A stretch of DNA of 64,000 nt, from IMG/VR virus record IMGVR_UViG_3300009194_000007, positions 37,611 through 101,610 of that record, one strand, 5' to 3'. Below the pieces are notes generated by a model. That model was not told the DNA's origin. It was given only the letters and a program-made list of their open reading frames with translations, and searched no databases. Positions within the stretch are counted from its first letter, which is position 1. Each line of letters begins with the position of its first letter. Made by a program: the position numbers and the translations under genes. Source of the stretch: a virus. Below, one piece after another: positions 49,805-57,229 of the stretch.

Positions 49805-51058
49805 ATGGTTGAACTTAAAGATATCAAGAACTGGGAAGACTTCAAAGCCTCCATGCTTGAGGGTCTGGACGACAAGCAGGCTAAGATGGTCGGCACCATG
49901 ATGGAAGCCTCCCACAAAGAAAACATGCGTACCGTTCGTGGCTCTACCGGCTATGACGAATTTAACGATGTGGTCATTAACGAAGCCGCCGATGCTGGTG
50001 CTACCACCACTTCTAACATCTCTCGTTACGACATGATGTTCATGCCGCTCATCCGTCGCACCATGCCCGCTCTGCTGGCAATGGACCTCGTTGGCGTCCA
50101 GCCGCTTCCCGGCCCGTCTGGCATCGTTCGTACCCTGCGTTTCCGGTATTCCGAAAGCACTGAAACCACTGCGGCTTCTGGTGTGAATGCTGTTACCGCT
50201 GGTGACGAAGCCTCTGGCGAAAACGTCTATGACAAGTATTCTCGTCTTGTTCTGGGCGGCGCTTACGACGAAGTTGATAATCTGGACCCGTTTGCACAAA
50301 CCGTGTATCTGGAAGGTAACCGTGGTAAGCCGATGAACCTCGACGTTGTTACTCAGCGCGTCGAACCGGGTTCTCGTAAGCTGTCTGCAAGCTGGACTCT
50401 GGAAGCTGATGACGATCTGAGCGCACTGGATGGTCTGGATATCGAATCCGAAATCACTCAGTCCGTGGGTGACGAAATCCAGCGTGAAATGGATCGTGAA
50501 CTGCTGGGCGAACTGAATGCTCTGGCTGGTACCGTGCGTTCTTTCGACTTCCTGAATGTTGATGGTCGTTATGCTGGTGAGAAGCTGGCTGCAATGAACA
50601 TCGCCATTGACAACCTGAGCGCTCAGATTGCAATGAAGACCAAGAAGGGCGGTGCCACTTGGATGGTCGTCTCTCAGCGTGTCTTCACTGGCATGAAGAA
50701 TGCTGCTAACAGCACCTTCATTCCGGCTAACGGCGGTGAACTGCAACTGAACAACAGCCTGTATGTGGGTACTTTCGGCGCTGGCGTCCGCGTCTATGTC
50801 GATCCGTATGCTGAAACCGATACTATTCTGATGGGCTACAAGAAGTCCAATCTGGATACCGGCTTCGTCTACTGCCCGTACATTCCGCTTCAGTCCTCTG
50901 GCGTGGTTCGTAACCCCGAGACTGGTGACAATCGGATTATGCTGCGTACCCGTTACGCTCTGCATAAGTTTACCGATACATCGACTTCTCTTGGTGATAG
51001 TGCGGACTACTATGCTCGGGCGTCCGTTGCTAATATTGGTCTTGGCTTTACTAACTAA
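49805..51058 (+). CDS. Major capsid protein (gp23-like)
   Basis: 417 aa, TAGGAG 9 bases upstream. HK97-fold capsid of the gp23 group: SRYDMMFMPLIRRTMPALLAMDLVGVQPLPGPSG, the central RKLSASWTLEADDDLSALDGLD, MDRELLGELNALAG, WMVVSQRVFTGM, and C-terminal VYVDPYAETDTILMGYKKS with IMLRTRYALHKF. Somewhat shorter than T4 gp23, so insertion domains are reduced. Strong codon preference and late promoter fit very high expression. A terminator follows. Confidence 0.95.
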   Translation: MVELKDIKNWEDFKASMLEGLDDKQAKMVGTMMEASHKENMRTVRGSTGYDEFNDVVINEAADAGATTTSNISRYDMMFMPLIRRTMPALLAMDLVGVQPLPGPSGIVRTLRFRYSESTETTAASGVNAVTAGDEASGENVYDKYSRLVLGGAYDEVDNLDPFAQTVYLEGNRGKPMNLDVVTQRVEPGSRKLSASWTLEADDDLSALDGLDIESEITQSVGDEIQREMDRELLGELNALAGTVRSFDFLNVDGRYAGEKLAAMNIAIDNLSAQIAMKTKKGGATWMVVSQRVFTGMKNAANSTFIPANGGELQLNNSLYVGTFGAGVRVYVDPYAETDTILMGYKKSNLDTGFVYCPYIPLQSSGVVRNPETGDNRIMLRTRYALHKFTDTSTSLGDSADYYARASVANIGLGFTN

Positions 51059-51086
51059 TTTATTGATATATAAATTAGTAGACCAG

Positions 51087-51117
51087 AAACCCCTCTTCGG
51101 AGGGGTTTTCTTTTTTA
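51087..51117 (+). terminator. Strong intrinsic terminator after major capsid gene
   Basis: 8-bp stem AACCCCTC / GAGGGGTT with TTCG loop and a TTTTCTTTTTT tail. Confidence 0.92.
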
Positions 51118-51155
51118 TGGTCTGATGATAGGATGCATCGGTTTAATGGGAGGCG

Positions 51156-52928
51156 ATGATGACAGAAACAGAATTGAAAGCGTATTTGAAAGAACTCAAA
51201 GGTTACACCCACCTATCCAGAAACGAGAAATACAAACCTATCTATGATCTCATCATCGAAATGACTTCTATGCTTCCTTCCCATACGAAGGTTGGGATGC
51301 GAGTCAAGATCATTTTGGGTCAGATGGATACCCAATACTGCCCGGTCTGCGGGACCGTGTGTGACGTGGAAAAGGAAGGCAATCGCTGGCGCAAGACATG
51401 CGGCGATGCATCGTGTGATAAAGCCAGTAGGAAGAACGCCCTACGCAAGACCTCTATGGAACGCTACGGTGTTGAGAATCCTGCCCATTCTCAGCGTGTC
51501 AAGGACAAGCGCAAACAAACGAATCTCGAACGCTATGGGTCAGGTAACTATGCACAGACTGAAGAATACAAACAGAAAACGAAAGGAAGAAAACACACCG
51601 AAAACACAAAACAAAAGATGCGAGAGTCGTGGCAGGTAGCCATTGCCGAGCGAGGGGAAGAGATAGTCGAGAAGCGCCTAAACACGGTCAAGGAGCGTTA
51701 TGGGGTCGAGAACGTAGGTCAGGTGGACACGATTAAGCAACGTATCTCCGAAAGCCACAAGAAGCACTTTGGAGGACATTTTCTATCGTCATCTGCTGCG
51801 AAAGAAGCCCGCGTGGCCGCGTTCGGTGCCGCCAACTACTTCAGCACGGATGAGTTTAAGGAGCGTGTGAAGGCCAACAACATGGAGCGGTATGGGGTTG
51901 AGCATCACTTTCAGAACCCAACCTCGATGAAATATCTCGATGATCATGATTGGCTGATGGAGCAGTACCAAACACGCACCATCGTTTCTATTGCTGAAGA
52001 GGTAGGTGTTTATCCGTCTACTGTGTGGAACAAACTGGTTGCTCTGGGGGTAGAGGAAACGATTCATGGTGCATCTAAGGTGTCTCAAGGGGAGCGTGAC
52101 CTACATGCATTCCTCACCGATGAGTTAGGTGTTGAGTTTGAATCATCTAATCGAACTGTGTTGAGTGGTATGGAACTGGATATCTATATCCCAGAACGCA
52201 ATGTGGCTATCGAATACAATGGCATCTATTGGCATTGTGAGAAGTACCGGGACCGTAAGTATCACCAAGAGAAGTCACTTTCTTGTATGGGTCACGGAAT
52301 CCAATTGGTTCACGTATGGGAAGACGATTGGACGAATCCCGTGAAACGTGAGATAGTGAAAAATAAGCTGCGCAGTAAGCTGGGGTTCCCTGTCAGTCAG
52401 AAGGTGTATGCCCGCAAGACATCCATCGTGATCCCGTCTGCCTCTCAGGTGAGATCATTTTACAATTCAAATCACCTTCAGGGGTTCGTTCGTGCATCTA
52501 AACATATCGGACTCGAATATGAAGGTGAACTGGTTGCCTGTGCTTCATTCCATCCCATGCGTGAAGAAGGTGTTTGGGATTTGAACCGCTTTGCGACTTC
52601 AATGACGGTGGTGGGAGGATTCAGTAAGCTATTGTCACACTTCAAGAAAACTACAGAGTGGAACAAGATCGTGACGTTCGCCCACCTCGATTACTCACAC
52701 GGTGGGGTGTACGAGAAGACAGGATTTGAGAAGATCAAGATCACTGAACCGGGAATGTGGTATACCAAGGGAAGTGTACGTCTCCAACGTCAACGGTTCA
52801 TGAAAAGCAAACTGAAAGAGGTGTTGGAGAATTTCGATCCTGATATATCCGAACATGCCAACATGCTCAACCATGGCTTCTACAAACTATATGATGCAGG
52901 TTCTATTCGGTACGAGATGACTCCGTAA
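51156..52928 (+). CDS. Free-standing Vsr-like (EDxHD-type) homing endonuclease, first of tandem pair
   Basis: 590 aa; GGGAGG precedes two in-frame ATGs (51156, 51159). Same architecture as the sheath/tube copy: Cys pairs CPVCG and CGDASC near residues 65-90, ERYG modules (MERYGVENPAHSQRV, LERYGSGNYAQT, KERYGVENVGQV, MERYGVEHHFQ), a Vsr-like nuclease (ELDIYIPERNVAIEYNGIYW, then YHQEKSLSCMGHGIQLVHVW) and an acyltransferase-like C-terminus (SNHLQGFVRA, GGFSKLLSHF, YEKTGFEKI). Located right after the major capsid terminator, a typical invasion site. Confidence 0.83.
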   Translation: MMTETELKAYLKELKGYTHLSRNEKYKPIYDLIIEMTSMLPSHTKVGMRVKIILGQMDTQYCPVCGTVCDVEKEGNRWRKTCGDASCDKASRKNALRKTSMERYGVENPAHSQRVKDKRKQTNLERYGSGNYAQTEEYKQKTKGRKHTENTKQKMRESWQVAIAERGEEIVEKRLNTVKERYGVENVGQVDTIKQRISESHKKHFGGHFLSSSAAKEARVAAFGAANYFSTDEFKERVKANNMERYGVEHHFQNPTSMKYLDDHDWLMEQYQTRTIVSIAEEVGVYPSTVWNKLVALGVEETIHGASKVSQGERDLHAFLTDELGVEFESSNRTVLSGMELDIYIPERNVAIEYNGIYWHCEKYRDRKYHQEKSLSCMGHGIQLVHVWEDDWTNPVKREIVKNKLRSKLGFPVSQKVYARKTSIVIPSASQVRSFYNSNHLQGFVRASKHIGLEYEGELVACASFHPMREEGVWDLNRFATSMTVVGGFSKLLSHFKKTTEWNKIVTFAHLDYSHGGVYEKTGFEKIKITEPGMWYTKGSVRLQRQRFMKSKLKEVLENFDPDISEHANMLNHGFYKLYDAGSIRYEMTP

Positions 52929-52932
52929 ATAT

Positions 52933-52961
52933 TTGACATGCGTAGAAAGGGAAGGTACCGT
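52933..52961 (+). promoter_or_regulatory. Possible sigma70-type promoter
   Basis: TTGACA with TACCGT 17 bases away, 25 bases ahead of the second endonuclease gene; the -10 match is weak. Confidence 0.35.
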
Positions 52962-52985
52962 CTTAACATTGTCTAGGAGTAAGGT

Positions 52986-55055
52986 ATGAGCAAAAGAAAG
53001 ATGAGTGATAGCGAGGAACATGCTAACTGGTCAACCGAACAGCTTAGGGAGTTCCTTAAAGGGGTGTCTAATGTTGGGTACATCTCGAATTATTTCAAAC
53101 ACATGAAAGGGAACATAATCAGAAAAACGAGTTTTCTTGAGGACCACTATCCCCAAAACAAGATTACGTTTTCCGTCCGTGTGAAGATGATTGTGGATGG
53201 CATTCTTGACGCTAACCAACTTCCGACATGTCGTGTTTGTGGCGAGCGCAAGGCAAAGTTTGCTCGTGGAACCCTAGACTTCGAAGAAACATGTTATGAA
53301 CGCAAATGCGTTAAACAGGTGAAGGTCGAACGCACACGGAAGGCATGGGACGAACGCTACGGTGGTCACCCTCTCCGAAATGAAGCGTTCTTAGAGAAGC
53401 GAAAGAGAACCAATGTCGAACGCTATGGTGGGTCTAGTCCTGCTGCTTCTGAAGAGGTGAAAGCCAAGATCAAAGCCACGAATGTCGAACGCTATGGGGT
53501 TGAGTACGTTACCCAGAATGATGAGATACGAAAGCGTCAACAGGCTACACTGGATGCCAAATACGGCAAGGACAGGAAGCCGATTGTAGAGAACACGAAG
53601 AGAACAATGCGTTCTCGGTATGGCGTGGATTGTCCCTACCACATTCCGGGCGTTAAAGAGAAGACCACACAAACCAATATCGAGCGGTATGGTGGTCATC
53701 CATCGGCTTCTCCCGATGTAAAGGCCAAGTCGAAGTTGACAAACCGTGAGAAGTACGGGGTGGATCATCCCATGAAAAGTCCTCCTATTCGGGACCGGGT
53801 TAGGCAATCTATTTTGGACACGATTGCCGAACGCGGCGATGAAATTGTATCACTGAGGCGTATTACATCGACAGAACGGTATGGGGTTGACAATCCCGCC
53901 AAATCCGAGACGGTTAAGTATCGGATAAAAGAAGCATTTCGGCATAGGTATGGGGTTGATAATCCTAGCCAAAGTGGTGAGGTGAAACAGAAAAAGGTCC
54001 AGACTTCGTTGGATCGTTACGGGCATCCTCATTACATGACATCGACACTTAGCCCGGAAGCAATTGATGTTCTCAACAATGCCGATAAGTTGCAAGAATA
54101 CTATTCGACGTATGGGGGTCTTCGTGCTTCCGATATGATAGGAGTGGATGACAAAACCTTCTACGCCTACATGAGAAAGCATGGCATCGCCGTCGATGAA
54201 ACGGTTGGAACCTCTTTCGGGGAACGAGAACTGATTGAGTATATACGATCCCTTGGGATCGAAGTGGTGACCAAGTACAGGGATGGGATGGACGGAAAAG
54301 AGATTGATATCTATCTTCCAAACCATCAGATCGGAATAGAATACAACGGCGTCTACTGGCACTGTGAGTTGTATCGTGATGCCCAGTATCATTTGGAGAA
54401 AACCAAAACAGCGGCTTCTCAAGGGATACGTCTCATTCAGCTTTTCGAGGACGAGTGGCATGATCGTAAAGAAGTCGTTAAAGAGAAACTGAGGTTCATG
54501 CTGGGGATTCGAACCGAAAGAGTATATGCTAGGAAGTGTCATGTTCAACAGGTGAAACATTCGGATTTGAAGAATTTCTATGATAACAACCATATTCAGG
54601 GTCATGGTCCCGGTTCTACTGCACTGACATTGACCCACAATGATACAATCGTTGCCGCGATGTCCTTTCGTAAGACCGGTAAGGCTGGTGAAGTAGAATT
54701 GATTCGTTACGCAACGTCTAAGTCGGTAGTGGGAGGATTCAGCAAGCTACTGAAACATTCTATTCGTGTTCTGAAGGATCAAGGTATCAGCCGCATCGTT
54801 TCATTCGCTGACAAGCGGTGGAGTGTAGGCGACGTGTACCACAATTGTGGCTTCGTTCACGAGTACGATACCGCACCCGATTATCAATATGTGGTAGGAC
54901 AGCGCCGAGAACGCAAACAGAAGTTCCGTAGAAATAGGTTGCCTTCGATCCTGAAGAACTTCGATCCTGCCAAGTCTGAGATTCGGAACATGAACGATCA
55001 TGGGTACTACCGTATTTTCGATTGCGGGCTGATGAAATTCTCCATGGCCATTTGA
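52986..55055 (+). CDS. Free-standing Vsr-like (EDxHD-type) homing endonuclease, second of tandem pair
   Basis: 689 aa, TAGGAG 6 bases upstream. Same family as the two other copies but with more ERYG-type modules (nine or more, including VERYGGSSPAASEEV, SRYGVDCPYHIPGV, REKYGVDHPMKS, HRYGVDNPSQSGEV). Cys pairs CRVCG and CYERKC lie near residues 79-105. The nuclease has KEIDIYLPNHQIGIEYNGVY, WHCELYRDAQYH and IRLIQLFEDEW. The C-terminal domain carries YDNNHIQGHGPG and GGFSKLLKH. The repeat number differs among the three copies, suggesting expansion and contraction of DNA-reading modules. Confidence 0.83.
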   Translation: MSKRKMSDSEEHANWSTEQLREFLKGVSNVGYISNYFKHMKGNIIRKTSFLEDHYPQNKITFSVRVKMIVDGILDANQLPTCRVCGERKAKFARGTLDFEETCYERKCVKQVKVERTRKAWDERYGGHPLRNEAFLEKRKRTNVERYGGSSPAASEEVKAKIKATNVERYGVEYVTQNDEIRKRQQATLDAKYGKDRKPIVENTKRTMRSRYGVDCPYHIPGVKEKTTQTNIERYGGHPSASPDVKAKSKLTNREKYGVDHPMKSPPIRDRVRQSILDTIAERGDEIVSLRRITSTERYGVDNPAKSETVKYRIKEAFRHRYGVDNPSQSGEVKQKKVQTSLDRYGHPHYMTSTLSPEAIDVLNNADKLQEYYSTYGGLRASDMIGVDDKTFYAYMRKHGIAVDETVGTSFGERELIEYIRSLGIEVVTKYRDGMDGKEIDIYLPNHQIGIEYNGVYWHCELYRDAQYHLEKTKTAASQGIRLIQLFEDEWHDRKEVVKEKLRFMLGIRTERVYARKCHVQQVKHSDLKNFYDNNHIQGHGPGSTALTLTHNDTIVAAMSFRKTGKAGEVELIRYATSKSVVGGFSKLLKHSIRVLKDQGISRIVSFADKRWSVGDVYHNCGFVHEYDTAPDYQYVVGQRRERKQKFRRNRLPSILKNFDPAKSEIRNMNDHGYYRIFDCGLMKFSMAI

Positions 55056-55070
55056 CGGTGTAAATACTCC

Positions 55071-55099
55071 TTGAAACGCATTGCGATATCCCGTATCAT
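55071..55099 (+). promoter_or_regulatory. Sigma70-type promoter
   Basis: TTGAAA and TATCAT with a 17-base spacer, 23 bases ahead of ATG 55123. The same TATCAT -10 appears before the helicase gene. Confidence 0.65.
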
Positions 55100-55122
55100 G
55101 GGTCGCTCAAAGGAGACATAAT

Positions 55123-55569
55123 ATGTTTACAATCGTTAAGAAGAATCGATTGGCTGGCCTCTCGAATGAGGTCAGCAATCTGCAACAGAAGGTCACCGAT
55201 CTCCATAATTCTTTGGAAACCCTTCGTCAGCGCAGTGGTGAGATGGAATCGCTCGCCTCAGATCGACTCGAAGACTATCTGAAGGTTGTTGAAGAGAATA
55301 AGCAACTTCAAGAACGTATCCAAGAATTGGAAGAAGCCTCGGTCTATTCTGATCACAACACGGTGACATTCGAAATCCAAGACAATCTGTTGTCTGTGAG
55401 TCCTATCATTCGGTATAACCCTCGCATCACCGAAAAGATGATTGAACTCCATTACATCGACGATGCAAATGCGTCTAGCCATGCCATCCAACTGGCTCTC
55501 ATGGTCATCGCTCGTGATGCGGCTGATCAAATCCTTGAATCTTTTGAAAAACCTGTGGAGGACGCATAA
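55123..55569 (+). CDS. Coiled-coil hypothetical protein upstream of 5'-3' exonuclease
   Basis: ATG 55123 is chosen because AAAGGAG lies 8 bases upstream and a promoter ends just before it; an in-frame upstream start at 55081 lies inside the promoter. The 148-aa product has a coiled coil (about 10-75, SNEVSNLQQKVTDLHNSLE) and a small globular domain (FEIQDNLLSVSPIIRYNPRI, ASSHAIQLALMVIARDAADQIL). No family recognised. Its TAATG junction couples it to the exonuclease gene, so an accessory role in replication is plausible. Confidence 0.72.
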   Translation: MFTIVKKNRLAGLSNEVSNLQQKVTDLHNSLETLRQRSGEMESLASDRLEDYLKVVEENKQLQERIQELEEASVYSDHNTVTFEIQDNLLSVSPIIRYNPRITEKMIELHYIDDANASSHAIQLALMVIARDAADQILESFEKPVEDA

Positions 55570-56447
55570 TGCATCGCAATATGATTGTCGATCTCAATAA
55601 CATCATCTTCACTACTCGATTTGCCAAGGTCAAGACACCATCCGGTCGTCAGCGCAAGGAACAGTACGTCACCGAACTGATCTTCAAGGAAGCTATCACC
55701 GCTATCGTGAACAAGGCATTGGAACTCAAGGCCGATGCAATTGTGGTGGCACGCGATTCCCCCAATGTTTGGCGCAAGGATATCCATCCTGATTACAAAG
55801 GAAATCGTGAACACAACGATGTCTATTATCAGGAAACCATCGATGCGGCTGAACTTTGCACGGATTTCTTCAAGACCTGCACCAACGTCGCAGTGGTTGA
55901 AGCCCCTCGGGCGGAAGCGGATGATGTCATTGCCGTGTTCTGTCAGGAATCAGAAGGTGTTGAGAATGTAATCCTTTCATCGGACAAGGATTTTGTTCAG
56001 CTACTCGATGAACGGACCCAACTGTTTAGTCCTCCCCAGAACGTGTTTCGTGAGAGTGAGGATGTTGCATACGATCTGTTCCTGAAGTGCGTACGGGGTG
56101 ACACGAACGACAACATTAAGAGTGCGTTCCCGCGTGTAAGGGAAACCCGACTCCGCAAAGCATGGGATGACGAATTGGAGATGGTTAATCTGTTGGAAAC
56201 CGTCAGGAAGGACAATCAGAAGGTCGGGGATGTGCTTGAGTTCAACCGTAAGCTGATCTGCCTAGATTCACAACCTGAAGATATCCGTACTTCGATTCTG
56301 AATGCTATTCAATCCGCCAGAGGCAATCGGTTTGGAGAACTTAGGATCATGCGATACTTCGCCGAACACAACTTGAAGGATCACGCCGATATCTTGGCGT
56401 ACAAAGAACGTCCCTTGAAAGGCCACTTCGTCTTCAAGGCTAAATAA
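55569..56447 (+). CDS. 5'-3' exonuclease/RNase H (FEN-type, T4 Rnh-like)
   Basis: 292 aa. FEN-type motifs: MIVDLNNIIF (Asp near 8), VARDSPNVWRKDIHPDYKGNR, EADDVIAVFCQ, ILSSDKDFVQLL and GDTNDNI, which supply the acidic metal-binding residues of T4 RNase H and related flap nucleases. It removes RNA primers on the lagging strand. The gene is in a cluster with helicase, ligase and exonuclease genes, and is coupled to the upstream coiled-coil gene by overlapping stop/start. Confidence 0.9.
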   Translation: MHRNMIVDLNNIIFTTRFAKVKTPSGRQRKEQYVTELIFKEAITAIVNKALELKADAIVVARDSPNVWRKDIHPDYKGNREHNDVYYQETIDAAELCTDFFKTCTNVAVVEAPRAEADDVIAVFCQESEGVENVILSSDKDFVQLLDERTQLFSPPQNVFRESEDVAYDLFLKCVRGDTNDNIKSAFPRVRETRLRKAWDDELEMVNLLETVRKDNQKVGDVLEFNRKLICLDSQPEDIRTSILNAIQSARGNRFGELRIMRYFAEHNLKDHADILAYKERPLKGHFVFKAK

Positions 56448-56454
56448 ATACACG
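56443..56454 (+). promoter_or_regulatory. T4-type late promoter motif
   Basis: AAATAAATACAC, 23-34 bases ahead of ATG 56477. Confidence 0.5.
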
Positions 56455-56476
56455 ACAACATCATAGGAGAGTTACT

Positions 56477-56710
56477 ATGGCAACTTTTGACGAGAAAAAG
56501 GAACAGCTTCGTGAGTCTGTTCGTGAGCATATTTCTACCGCTGTCCCCGCGATGATCGAGGAACGTGTGGAAGCAAAACGTAAAGAGATTGAAGAGTCTC
56601 TGACTGAATCTGAGGAAGAAACCACTGAAGCCGAAGAAGGTGAAACCGAGGCTGAAGAGGAATCCGAAGAAGAGTCAGAAGAAACAGAAACAGAAACCGA
56701 AAACGAGTAA
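56477..56710 (+). CDS. Small highly acidic protein
   Basis: 77 aa, AGGAG 8 bases upstream. The first half is a charged helix (FDEKKEQLRESVREHISTA); the last 35 residues are almost pure Glu/Thr/Ser (for example EEETTEAEEGETEAEEESEE). Such polyanionic tails occur in DNA mimics, chaperones and core proteins; no function can be assigned. It lies between the exonuclease gene and an AT-hook-type gene. Confidence 0.75.
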   Translation: MATFDEKKEQLRESVREHISTAVPAMIEERVEAKRKEIEESLTESEEETTEAEEGETEAEEESEEESEETETETENE

Positions 56711-56728
56711 AAGGAGATAGAATTAGCC

Positions 56729-57151
56729 ATGCAAGACATTCGTATTGACGGTCGTACCCATCGTGTTTTCGTTCTCACCAAGAGTGACAAGCGAATCGTT
56801 TATATCCCGGTGAAATCACTGCATCGCACCGACTATGACCGCCTGTGTCAACTTGAGAAGCAGGATGGTGATCTACTGAAGGTCATGCAGAAGACCAAGC
56901 TGGACAATGGTCGCAATGCATTGGAACTTTACGATGACATCATTCAGGTACTCGATCTGACCAAGGGCAATCATCGTCTGCCCAAGCCGGATGAAGCAAT
57001 GTTTGGCGAAGCGGCTCCCCAGTCCGAACCGGCAAAGACCTCTGAAGAGAAGCCCCAACAGGCTGAAAAGAAAGAGGAAACCGCCGAAGAACCGAAGAAG
57101 CGTGGTCGTCGCGGCCCCGGTCGTCCTCGGAAGTCCGAAACCGCTCAGTAA
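56729..57151 (+). CDS. AT-hook-type DNA-binding protein candidate
   Basis: 140 aa, AAGGAG 14 bases upstream of ATG. The N-terminal 85 residues are a small globular domain (VFVLTKSDKRIVYIPVKSLH, YDRLCQLEKQDGDLLKVMQ). A Glu/Lys/Pro-rich linker leads to a C-terminal KKRGRRGPGRPRKSE, which contains the GRP core of AT-hooks. It would bind the minor groove of AT-rich DNA and might modulate transcription or nucleoid structure, loosely like T4 MotB, although I claim no sequence homology. The acidic protein gene immediately upstream may be its partner. Confidence 0.72.
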   Translation: MQDIRIDGRTHRVFVLTKSDKRIVYIPVKSLHRTDYDRLCQLEKQDGDLLKVMQKTKLDNGRNALELYDDIIQVLDLTKGNHRLPKPDEAMFGEAAPQSEPAKTSEEKPQQAEKKEETAEEPKKRGRRGPGRPRKSETAQ

Positions 57152-57166
57152 TTTCGTAAATCCTCC

Positions 57167-57195
57167 TTGCAGCGAAGCGCCACACGGGTTATCAT
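57167..57195 (+). promoter_or_regulatory. Sigma70-type promoter for helicase gene
   Basis: TTGCAG and TATCAT with a 17-base spacer. The -10 lies in the loop of an overlapping terminator hairpin. Confidence 0.6.
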
Positions 57196-57211
57196 CTGTG
57201 TGGCGTTTTTC
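57178..57211 (+). terminator. Terminator overlapping the helicase promoter
   Basis: Perfect 8-bp stem CGCCACAC / GTGTGGCG with a 12-base loop and a TTTTT tail. It would stop read-through from the AT-hook gene, while transcripts started at the embedded promoter begin inside the hairpin. Confidence 0.7.
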
Positions 57212-57229
57212 ATTAAAGGACCACGATAC

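Noticed and set aside
49790-50965. 391-codon open frame antisense to the major capsid gene
   Set aside because: It is the shadow of strongly biased capsid codons; no ribosome site, low-complexity His/Thr/Val-rich product and no recognisable domain.
53391-55055. CRISPR-like array suggested by recurring ERYG-coding segments
   Set aside because: The repeats are degenerate at DNA level, conserved at protein level and lie inside one long reading frame.
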